This document shows positions 56,769 to 64,000 of a stretch of DNA of 64,000 nt, piece by piece; the stretch's first letter is position 1, and each line of letters opens with the position of its first letter. Position numbers and translations under genes: made by a program. The notes under the pieces were generated by a model. That model saw only the letters and a list, made by a program, of their open reading frames with translations. It was not told where the DNA came from and did no database searches. The stretch comes from Pseudemcibacter aquimaris (GTDB lineage: Bacteria; Pseudomonadota; Alphaproteobacteria; Sphingomonadales; Emcibacteraceae): positions 1,736,001-1,800,000 of the forward strand of contig NZ_CP079800.1 in NCBI RefSeq assembly GCF_028869115.1. The letters run 5' to 3'.

Positions 56769-58379
56769 ATGAGTGACCAATTAAATGAATTTGCTGGCAT
56801 CAGCAAGCGTGATTTTCTTCAAAAAATCGGAATGATCGGTGGTTCGGCTGCGCTTTATACGGCCATGTCCGGCCTTGAAATGGTGCAAGCGTCAGAATAT
56901 GAAACACCACCCGAGCTATCAACAGAAGGTAAAGGCAAAAAGGTTATCATCCTTGGCGCCGGTCTTGCGGGGCTTGTCACCGCGATGGAACTTCGTAAAA
57001 AGGGTTATAAATGCCAGATTATCGAAGCCCGTGACCATTCCGGTGGCCGCTGTCAGTCAGCACGTAAAGGCAAAGTCATTCATGAAGTTGGCGGCGAACG
57101 TCAGGTTTGCGGTTTTGAACATAATCATTATCTGAATATTGGCCCATGGCGTATCCCTGCGGAACATAAGGCCGTGATTTATTATTGTCGTGAACTGGGT
57201 GTTGAACTGGAACCAATGATCAACAAATCGGTACACGCCTATTATTATTCAGAAAATATTGATGGCCCGCTTAAAGGAAAATGCGTCCGTCAGGTAGAGG
57301 TTGACGTGGACCGTGCCGGAAACATTCAGGAACTGCTTGCGAAAGCGGTAAATAGTGGCGCCCTTGATGAAAACCTAACGGAAGAAGATAAAGAAAGACT
57401 TCTGGAATATATGAGCCGTACTGGCCTTCTTGACCGTAAGGAATTAAATTACCGCGCAAACCGCGCACGCGGCCATGAAAAAGAAGCATACCCAGGCGTT
57501 CTTATGGATGGCGGTAAGCTTTCCGAGCCATTCGCCCTAGCGGAACTGTTAAAGGTTAAATCAGGCGCACGTTGGTTAACGGCCGACCATCCAGCAGTGA
57601 TGTATCAAGCAAAAGGCGGTATGGACCAAATCCCATTCGCCATGGAAAAAACACTGAAACGTGGCACGATCAAATACAATAAAGAAGTCATCAACATTCA
57701 ACATAGCGAAGATGACGTGACCGTAACCACAAAAGATATGAAGAACGGTAAAATCCGCGAAGAAAAAGCGGACTTCGTTATTTCCACTATCCCGTTTTCT
57801 GTGCTTTCAAACATTGAAAATAACTTCAGCGCAGATATCAAAGACGCACTTAAGGGGGCGACCAGTGCCCCTGCTTTTAAAATCGGTCTTCAATTTACCC
57901 GCCGTTTCTGGGAAGAAGATGACACGATTTATGGCGGCGCAACATTTTCCGACATCGAAAACCATTATCAAACATCATACCCGTCATCGAACCTGTTCGG
58001 TAAAAACGGTGATGTGATGTTGACCAACTATAAATATGGTGGCGGCAGTGTTGAGCTATCCAACATGTCAATCGCGGAACGTATTGAACATTCACTGATG
58101 TGCGGTGAAAAATTCCATCCGGGCCAATTCCGTAAACATTATAACGGTCAAGCGATTTCAAAATCATGGCATAGAGACAGATTTGCCCTTGGTGGTTCAT
58201 CAAGCTTCCGCAGTGCCCGTCAACGCCGCAAGAACGTTCCAATCGTTCTTAAGGGCGAAAAGCGTGTGATTTTCTCCGGTGGTGGTATGGCACCATTCCA
58301 CGCCGCATGGATGACCGGCGCCATCGAAGCCGCATGGCACATGATGACCGAATTCGACAAACGCGTCGCACAGGTTTAA
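56769..58379 (+). CDS. Tat-exported flavin amine oxidase, paralogue
   Basis: 536 residues from the ATG at 56769 (preceded by CAGGGAT; the frame is open from 56700). Signal ISKRDFLQKIGMIGGSAAL, the same KR-type Tat signal as its paralogue at 54380. FAD motif VIILGAGLAGLVTAMELRK, IIEARDHSGGRCQS; C-terminal AAWMTGAIEAAWHMM. The middle region carries several His and Cys not shared with the paralogue, suggesting a different substrate. Predicted to oxidise amines or amino acids in the periplasm, making H2O2. Confidence 0.9.
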   Translation: MSDQLNEFAGISKRDFLQKIGMIGGSAALYTAMSGLEMVQASEYETPPELSTEGKGKKVIILGAGLAGLVTAMELRKKGYKCQIIEARDHSGGRCQSARKGKVIHEVGGERQVCGFEHNHYLNIGPWRIPAEHKAVIYYCRELGVELEPMINKSVHAYYYSENIDGPLKGKCVRQVEVDVDRAGNIQELLAKAVNSGALDENLTEEDKERLLEYMSRTGLLDRKELNYRANRARGHEKEAYPGVLMDGGKLSEPFALAELLKVKSGARWLTADHPAVMYQAKGGMDQIPFAMEKTLKRGTIKYNKEVINIQHSEDDVTVTTKDMKNGKIREEKADFVISTIPFSVLSNIENNFSADIKDALKGATSAPAFKIGLQFTRRFWEEDDTIYGGATFSDIENHYQTSYPSSNLFGKNGDVMLTNYKYGGGSVELSNMSIAERIEHSLMCGEKFHPGQFRKHYNGQAISKSWHRDRFALGGSSSFRSARQRRKNVPIVLKGEKRVIFSGGGMAPFHAAWMTGAIEAAWHMMTEFDKRVAQV

Positions 58380-58396
58380 ACGCTATTGTATAAACT

Positions 58397-58482
58397 GTCA
58401 TACCCCGACTTGATCGGGGTATCCAGTAGTCTTACGCATCTTATCAATACGCCTGGACCCTCCGATCAAGTCGGAGGGTGAC
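58397..58482. repeat. Two-hairpin dispersed repeat
   Basis: Left arm TGTCATACCCCGACTTGATC and on to ATCCA, right arm TGGACCCTCCGATCAAGTCG ending GGTGAC. Close relative of 56527-56614, both located after amine-enzyme genes. Confidence 0.8.
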
Positions 58483-58592
58483 TTTTGCTGCGTTAGACTA
58501 AAAAATTCTTTTCTTGCATCCAAACACCCCACTCCCCGCATCTAATAATTGAAATATTTTTATAAAAGCTATTTACAATCGATGCGTAATCG

Positions 58593-58621
58593 TTTACATC
58601 CTAATTAATTAGGACTTATAA
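58593..58621 (+). promoter_or_regulatory. Sigma-70-type promoter with a 16-bp palindrome in the spacer
   Basis: -35 TTTACA (58593-58598), exactly 17 bp, then -10 TTATAA (58616-58621). The spacer is a perfect palindrome TCCTAATTAATTAGGA (58599-58614), a likely operator placed where a bound repressor would block polymerase. It reads into the small ORF at 58651. Confidence 0.65.
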
Positions 58622-58650
58622 ACCAAAACACGAAAACATAAGGGGGCATT

Positions 58651-58869
58651 ATGAAATTTAAAGCAATAGTCAATTCTGCGCGTCGCGCCCCCTTACTTAT
58701 TAAGTTCAAAAATAAAGTACGTAAAAAAACAGTTTCTTCTGTCACCAACAATTGTGATGCGAACTCCATCTGTACATACGGCGGCCCAATTGTCGCGACC
58801 ACTGGTGTGCTGCGCATCTGGCGACAGGATTTGCACTCTGTGGAATATGGATATGACATGTCCCGGTAA
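58651..58869 (+). CDS. Small basic, Cys-containing protein (72 aa), possible
   Basis: Open frame with a strong AAGGGGGC ribosome binding site and a convincing promoter 30 bases upstream, which is better support than most short frames in the window have. The product has a basic N-terminal half (SARRAPLLIKFKNKVRKK) and then NNCDANSICTYGG with two cysteines. The last ~13 codons lie in the left arm of the long hairpin at 58830-58975, so the end may be non-native, for example if the hairpin element inserted. Unknown family. A leader-peptide or peptide-precursor role before the permease pair is speculative. Confidence 0.4.
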   Translation: MKFKAIVNSARRAPLLIKFKNKVRKKTVSSVTNNCDANSICTYGGPIVATTGVLRIWRQDLHSVEYGYDMSR

Positions 58870-58975
58870 GTGGAGCGACAATGTGAATGAACATGGTTGA
58901 ATGACCAGATTCACCGCTTGTGATTTCATTACCACTTAACCAATGGGACAGACTTTATCCCCCACAGAGTGCAAA
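58830..58975. repeat. ~146-nt extended imperfect hairpin
   Basis: Nested pairs: TTTGCACTCTGTGG/CCACAGAGTGCAAA (58830-58843 with 58962-58975), GGATA/TATCC, GTCCC/GGGAC (58860-58864 with 58945-58949), TAAGTGG/CCACTTA, GTGAAT/ATTCAC, and TGGT/ACCA around a 6-base tip at 58898-58903. The frequency of pairing over 146 nt cannot be chance. It overlaps the 3' end of the 72-aa frame and lies 120 bases before the permease gene at 59095. Could be a structured RNA, an attenuator or a MITE-like element. No second copy seen. Confidence 0.7.
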
Positions 58976-59053
58976 CATTTTACCGGTTATAGAGGGGTGC
59001 CTTATTTACGTCATAATTGAGACACATTTCTATTATGTACTACCGACACTTGC

Positions 59054-59059
59054 TATAAT
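59054..59059 (+). promoter_or_regulatory. Extended -10 promoter candidate for the second permease pair
   Basis: TGCTATAAT, an extended -10 match, 36 bases before the ATG at 59095; no good -35 is visible. Low certainty; readthrough from 58593 is also possible. Confidence 0.4.
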
Positions 59060-59094
59060 AAAGATCATACAACCATGTATTCAGGGGGGATAAA

Positions 59095-61593
59095 ATGTTA
59101 ATCGGGAATTATTTCAAGTCGGCCTACCGTAATCTATTGGGGCATAAATTATTCACTTTCATAAATATCATGGGCCTTGCAATTGGACTAGCTGCTGTGA
59201 TGCTGATTACCTTATTCGTTAAGGATGAACTATCATTTGATGCATTTTGGGAAAAATCAGACAGTCTTTACCGCATCCATGTTCAATTCGATGTACCCGG
59301 AAAGGACCCTGAATATTATAACAGCGCCCCGCCACCCATGGCCGCCGCCTTAAAAGAAGATTTCCCGGAAATTGAACATGTCGCCCGTTTTTTAAAAGCA
59401 AACACTGTTGCTCACTTTGGAAATGAACGACGCCAAATTTGGGTTGATCTGGTCGATCCCGACGCCATCGATATGTTTGAGTTAAATTTCATTCACGGTA
59501 GTGCCGAAACCGCCCTGCCCGATAGAAACAGCATCATAGTGGACCAAACACAGGCCACAAAATTATTTGGTGATAAAAACCCCATTGGTGAAACCTTGAC
59601 CATCGAGCTGGGCCGCGAACCACTGGAATATAAAGTCACCGGGGTATTTGAAGACACGCCAACAAACACAATGGTTCCATTGCAAGGGATCACATTGTTT
59701 AACGAAGATCTTTTTGGCGGCAATATGTTAAAAGCTTGGTACCGCAATTTCACGATGACCTTCATCCATTTAAGACCCGGTGCATCCATTGAAAATGTCG
59801 AAGCAAAAATGCCTGACTTCATCAGCAGGCATTATCCACGCGTTCCTTTCGCCGGCCCCGACACAAAACCGGAAGACGTGGTAAAAATCACCGCGATGAA
59901 TATCAAAGACTTGCATTTAAATATTCAGGGTGAATCGTTCGAATTTGGCCCCAAGGGCGACAAAACAACCGTGATGATATTTTCCGTGATCGCGTTTTTA
60001 ATTTTGGTGATCGCCAGCATTAATTTCATGAACCTTTCCACCGCCAGATCAAGCATCCGCGCCAAGGAAGTCGCCATTCGCAAGGTCATGGGCGCCACAC
60101 GCAAAAACCTGATATTTCAGTTTCTTGGCGAAAGTATATTACTGACCATTTTCGCCCTCGCTATTGCCTTGATTATCGTTGAGGGCACGTTACCCTTTTA
60201 TAACGATGTAATATCCAAAGAGATGGACATTAATTATATGTCCGCTGATTTAATTTATATCTTTCTGTTTACTGTATTTATCGGCTTATTAGGCGGTCTT
60301 TACCCGTCATTCGTATTATCACGCTTCCATCCTGCCATGACCTTGAAAGCCAACAAATCAAACGAAAGCAAGGCATCCATAAGATTTCGTTCTATTCTGG
60401 TGGTGGTGCAATTTTCCATTTCAATTGCATTATTTGTTTCCACGGGCGTCATATACGCCCAAATGAAATATGCACAGTCAAAAGACCTTGGGTATGACCG
60501 CGAACATCTTTTGACGGTGTTTGGTAATGACCGACGAAACTTGATTGAAAATATCGATATCATCGTAGAACGCCTTTACAGACAAGAAGGTGTCCTCGGT
60601 GTTACCTATTCCGATAGTGGGTTTCCGGGCACAAATTTTGAATTTCTTGACCCGATCCGCATTGAAAAAACCAGTGATTATGAACCCATCATGCTTAGCT
60701 TTAGACAAGTTGGCTATGATTTCATGAAAACCCACGATATACCGCTTATCGCAGGGCGTGATTATGAACGCGGCACCAATGATGAACGGCCAACCAATGA
60801 CATGCTCGCCGCTGGTGAAGGATACACAGCCAGCCTTGTTTTAAACAAATCTGCCGTACGGAAATTAGGCTTTGGCACACCAGAAGAGGCATTGGGCCGT
60901 TTGATGTATATGAATGTTGGCCGCATCGATAACGAAGGGTCACAAGAAATCCTTGAAGCCGAATTTGAAGTCATCGGCGTCATTGATGACGTGCATTTCA
61001 ATGACCTTAAAACCGAAGTACAACCGGAATTTTACCAATTGTTTCACAAACGTGCTTATTTCGTCATTATCCGCTGGGCCGGGGATCCGATGGCAGTTCT
61101 TGATAGAGTGCGCAATGTGTGGAATTCGGAACTTCCAGGGGCATCATTTGAATATCGTTTTTCCAAAGATGCACTGGCAGAACAATATGCCCGTGAACGC
61201 GGCGAAATGACCATGTTTGCTGCCTTTTCTACTCTTGCGATCTTCATTGCCTGTCTTGGGTTATTTGGACTGGCTAGCTTTACCGCTGAACGCCGCACAA
61301 AAGAAATCGGCATCCGCAAAGTCATGGGCGCAAGCATATGGAAAATCATTAAATTGCTGGTTTTCGAATTTTCAAAACCCGTCATCGTAGCCAACATCAT
61401 TGCATGGCCTGTTGCCTATCTCGCGATGAGTAAGTGGCTGGACAGCTTCGTTTACCGCATTGATGGTATGATCATTATTGCACTATGCCTAATCGCAGGG
61501 CTTACCGCCCTACTGATTGCATGGGCAACGGTTGCGGGCAATTCATATGCGGTCGCCAAAGAAAACCCAATCAAGGCGTTACGGTATGAGTAA
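59095..61593 (+). CDS. MacB/FtsX-type ABC transporter permease, paralogue
   Basis: 832 residues, RBS CAGGGGGGA. Same double-MacB-core layout as 35091 and 37646: N-terminal helix INIMGLAIGLAAVMLITL, FtsX segment NFMNLSTARSSIRAKEVAIRKVMGA near residue 305-330, and the almost invariant C-terminal block from MTMFAAFSTLAIFIACLGL. Periplasmic cores are distinct. It begins the second permease pair, behind the small ORF and hairpin. No ATPase or adaptor gene lies within view. Confidence 0.92.
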   Translation: MLIGNYFKSAYRNLLGHKLFTFINIMGLAIGLAAVMLITLFVKDELSFDAFWEKSDSLYRIHVQFDVPGKDPEYYNSAPPPMAAALKEDFPEIEHVARFLKANTVAHFGNERRQIWVDLVDPDAIDMFELNFIHGSAETALPDRNSIIVDQTQATKLFGDKNPIGETLTIELGREPLEYKVTGVFEDTPTNTMVPLQGITLFNEDLFGGNMLKAWYRNFTMTFIHLRPGASIENVEAKMPDFISRHYPRVPFAGPDTKPEDVVKITAMNIKDLHLNIQGESFEFGPKGDKTTVMIFSVIAFLILVIASINFMNLSTARSSIRAKEVAIRKVMGATRKNLIFQFLGESILLTIFALAIALIIVEGTLPFYNDVISKEMDINYMSADLIYIFLFTVFIGLLGGLYPSFVLSRFHPAMTLKANKSNESKASIRFRSILVVVQFSISIALFVSTGVIYAQMKYAQSKDLGYDREHLLTVFGNDRRNLIENIDIIVERLYRQEGVLGVTYSDSGFPGTNFEFLDPIRIEKTSDYEPIMLSFRQVGYDFMKTHDIPLIAGRDYERGTNDERPTNDMLAAGEGYTASLVLNKSAVRKLGFGTPEEALGRLMYMNVGRIDNEGSQEILEAEFEVIGVIDDVHFNDLKTEVQPEFYQLFHKRAYFVIIRWAGDPMAVLDRVRNVWNSELPGASFEYRFSKDALAEQYARERGEMTMFAAFSTLAIFIACLGLFGLASFTAERRTKEIGIRKVMGASIWKIIKLLVFEFSKPVIVANIIAWPVAYLAMSKWLDSFVYRIDGMIIIALCLIAGLTALLIAWATVAGNSYAVAKENPIKALRYE

Positions 61594-61662
61594 ATATAAA
61601 CCACACAGCAATTTACTATTCATCATTATCATCAGTCATAAATAATGGGGTATGGGGGAAAC

Positions 61663-64000
61663 ATGTTACTTACGAATTATTTCAAATCTGCATATAGAAA
61701 TCTACTTGGCCATAAATTATTCAGTTTAATCAACATTATGGGGCTTGCCATCGGGCTTGCGGCGGTGATGCTTATTACCCTGTTCGTTCGGGATGAGCTA
61801 TCCTATGACACATTCTGGGCAAACGCAGATAATATCTACCGCCCGCAATTCGAAGCCACCGTCCCTGGTATGGAAACGGTAAATTTTGTCATGATGCCCG
61901 CCATTATGCGCGATAGTTTCATGAAAGATTTCCCGCAAGTCACCCATGCCGCCAGACTTATGCGCCGCACCCCTAACATCAAGTTTGGAAACACTTATTT
62001 TCAGGATAATTTTATTCTTACTGATAAAGAAATTATTGATATTTTTGACTTTAATGTAGTCGCAGGAAGCCTTGATAATGCGCTCACCAAAACGACTGAT
62101 GTCATCATTAATGAGACCCTTGCCGAAAAATATTTCGGCAACGACAACCCAATTGGCAAAATCATCCCGGCGGATTTTGAACTTTATGAACGCGATTACG
62201 AGGTCGTCGCCGTCATCGAAGACACACCAGAAAACAGCATGGTTGATTTTCAAATGATCGGCTTAGTCAATCCAGACGACTGGACCGAGACGCAAACCTT
62301 TACAAATTGGATTTCTTTATCCAACCAATTTTATTTTTCTGTGACAGACGGAACGGATATTTCCGTTATTAATGATCAATTACCTGCCTTTGTCGAACGA
62401 AATTTCATTGCCCTGCAAAACGTAAAAGACAAAAAGATTTCGGAAATGATATTCTTAGAAGCAGTGAATATTAAGGACATTCATTTAAAAGCCACCGGCG
62501 TTGGCGAGTGGAAACCAAAAGGCAATATGACGATGGTGATCATATTTGCGTCTGTTTCCGTTCTAATCTTAATCATTGCTGCGATTAATTTTATGAACCT
62601 GTCGACCGCACGCGCGAGCCTTCGTGCAAAAGAAGTTAGTTTGCGTAAAGTTCTGGGTGCATCACGAAAAAACCTGATCATTCAGTTTCTTGGTGAATCC
62701 CTGATGATCACCTTTATTGCGTTATTCATTGCGCTTTTGGTCGTCGAAGTTTCATTACCCACTTACAATGAAATCATTAACAAATCCCTTGATATTAATT
62801 ATATCTCTGTGGATATTCTGGAATTATTGGGATTTGCCGTTTTAATTGGATTAACGGCGGGTGTTTACCCTGCTTTCTTCTTATCCAATTTTAGACCCGC
62901 ACACATTCTTAGGGCCAATAAATCATCAGAAAGCAAGGCATCCAGTTCATTAAGGTCGATACTGGTCATATTCCAGTTCACCATTTCAATCACTCTCTTT
63001 GTTTCAACCGCCGTTGTTTACGGACAGATGCAATATGCCAAAAACATTGAATTCGGCTACGATGAAGAAAACATGTTGATGGTATATGGCGGATGGCGTG
63101 ATGAGGTTAGCCAAAAAAGAGAGCTACTGATCACTGAATTTGAACGCTTACCCAATGTGACATCCGTCACAACGTCTTTCCTTAGACCCGGCAGAGAGGG
63201 CGCAAACATCACCGGATACAGAACCGCTGATATGGATGTTAACGACAGCACCGTAATCAACAACACGATGATAGGATACGGTTTTTTTGAAACATATGGC
63301 GTAAAACTTCTGGCGGGGCGCGAATATAACCAAGACAGGCCGGACGCCATCGCAGATGACGATGACATCAAAAATGGCGCAAGCGCACATGGCGCGGTCA
63401 TGATCAACGAAGCCGGGCTTGGACGTTATGGTTTTAGTTCCCCTGAAGAGGCAGTGGGCGAATATCTATACCAAGACATTGGCGACGACGGAAATTTCCA
63501 AAGAGAATTTGAAATCATCGGCGTCATTCCAAATGTTTATTTTGATAGCCTTAAATATGAAATCAAACCCGAAGTATTCCAATTAAGCGTGGAACGATTT
63601 GGCACCTTTTCCATTCGTTTTACAGGCGATCCTGTTTCAATCGTTGATGATGTTCGCAACATCTGGAACCAAGAGTTACAAACGGTTGAATTTGAATATG
63701 AACATGTGATCGATAGCCTTGCGGGGCAATACGAAAAAGAAGAAGGCGAAATGACCATGTTCGCCACATTCAGTGGCCTTGCTATCTTCATTGCCTGTCT
63801 TGGCTTGTTTGGCTTGGCTTCATTCACCGCAGAACGCCGCACAAAAGAAATCGGCATCCGTAAAGTCATGGGCGCAAGTGACATTCAAATTGTCAAAATG
63901 CTGATCTTCCAATTTTCAAAACCAGTGATCATTGCAAACATCATCGCGTGGCCGGTTGCCTATCTTGCCATGTCCAGATGGCTTGAGAGCTTCGTATACC
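61663..64000 (+). CDS. MacB/FtsX-type ABC transporter permease, paralogue (runs off right edge)
   Basis: The ATG at 61663 follows TATGGGGGAAAC; the frame is open to the window end (about 779 codons), so only the last ~50 residues are missing. Starts MLLTNYFKSAYRNLLGHKLF and reaches the conserved C-terminal block MTMFATFSGLAIFIACLGLF and IRKVMGASDIQIVKM before the edge. Fourth permease paralogue, 69 bases after the third and probably in its operon. Confidence 0.92.
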   Translation, partial: MLLTNYFKSAYRNLLGHKLFSLINIMGLAIGLAAVMLITLFVRDELSYDTFWANADNIYRPQFEATVPGMETVNFVMMPAIMRDSFMKDFPQVTHAARLMRRTPNIKFGNTYFQDNFILTDKEIIDIFDFNVVAGSLDNALTKTTDVIINETLAEKYFGNDNPIGKIIPADFELYERDYEVVAVIEDTPENSMVDFQMIGLVNPDDWTETQTFTNWISLSNQFYFSVTDGTDISVINDQLPAFVERNFIALQNVKDKKISEMIFLEAVNIKDIHLKATGVGEWKPKGNMTMVIIFASVSVLILIIAAINFMNLSTARASLRAKEVSLRKVLGASRKNLIIQFLGESLMITFIALFIALLVVEVSLPTYNEIINKSLDINYISVDILELLGFAVLIGLTAGVYPAFFLSNFRPAHILRANKSSESKASSSLRSILVIFQFTISITLFVSTAVVYGQMQYAKNIEFGYDEENMLMVYGGWRDEVSQKRELLITEFERLPNVTSVTTSFLRPGREGANITGYRTADMDVNDSTVINNTMIGYGFFETYGVKLLAGREYNQDRPDAIADDDDIKNGASAHGAVMINEAGLGRYGFSSPEEAVGEYLYQDIGDDGNFQREFEIIGVIPNVYFDSLKYEIKPEVFQLSVERFGTFSIRFTGDPVSIVDDVRNIWNQELQTVEFEYEHVIDSLAGQYEKEEGEMTMFATFSGLAIFIACLGLFGLASFTAERRTKEIGIRKVMGASDIQIVKMLIFQFSKPVIIANIIAWPVAYLAMSRWLESFVY

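Noticed and set aside
58830-58975. Integron attC site
   Set aside because: The outer stem does not carry the RYYYAAC/GTTRRRY core sites and no integrase or cassette array is nearby.

Overview
The window looks like chromosomal DNA of a free-living, probably marine, Gram-negative alphaproteobacterium of modest GC content. Reasons: the GGGGG-rich ribosome binding sites, the many Tat and Sec exported enzymes, the lipoproteins, the Calx-beta/RTX surface proteins, the PAS_5-type proteins, and the dispersed palindromes built on CCCGACTTGATCGGG or CTCGGACTTGTTCCGAG. An Emcibacterales/Kordiimonadales-like host is a guess. No rRNA, phage structural module, transposase, integrase or CRISPR array was seen. 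One tRNA (Cys) is present.

Layout. 1-6976: small genes mostly on the minus strand (membrane proteins, an M15-type peptidase with a secreted partner, SixA, NnrU, an HExxH protein, and the end of a phage-type lysozyme-like gene). At 6977-6986 a 10-bp palindrome joins two genes head to head, and both have lost their 5' ends: a real rearrangement or an assembly chimera. 6981-23845: three giant Ca2+-binding repeat proteins (a truncated Ig-like/RTX adhesin, a lipoprotein-like Calx-beta/serralysin/RTX protease, and a Calx-beta/beta-solenoid/RTX protein). 23849-34818: XRE/DUF2975 pair, MCP chemoreceptor, two tandem gene pairs, tRNA-Cys, a PLP decarboxylase-MOSC operon with a divergent GlxA/AraC regulator, and a Sel1 protein. 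35091-40126 and 59095-64000: two tandem pairs of ~830-residue MacB/FtsX-type ABC permeases with no ATPase nearby. The first pair has a textbook sigma-54 promoter with two upstream operator-like sites. The second lies behind a promoter with a 16-bp palindrome, a small ORF and a ~146-nt hairpin. 40246-58379: exported peptide and amine metabolism (three M19-family proteins, an M1 peptidase, an HExxH peptidase, two flavin amine oxidases, an aminotransferase, an NmrA reductase, an RraA-like protein), interspersed with three PAS_5-like proteins.

How it fits together. Most products act outside the cytoplasm. A plausible reading is a surface and periplasm programme: RTX proteins at the surface, peptidases releasing dipeptides and amino acids, and Tat-exported cofactor enzymes acting on amines or amino acids. 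Tandem duplication is a strong theme (RTX genes, permeases, M19 proteins, amine oxidases, lipoproteins, 28-kb pair). Most intergenic gaps carry two-hairpin palindromic elements. The most unusual points are the 6977-6986 junction, the M19 pair lacking canonical metal ligands, the sigma-54 control region, and the palindrome/small-ORF/hairpin module at 58593-58975.
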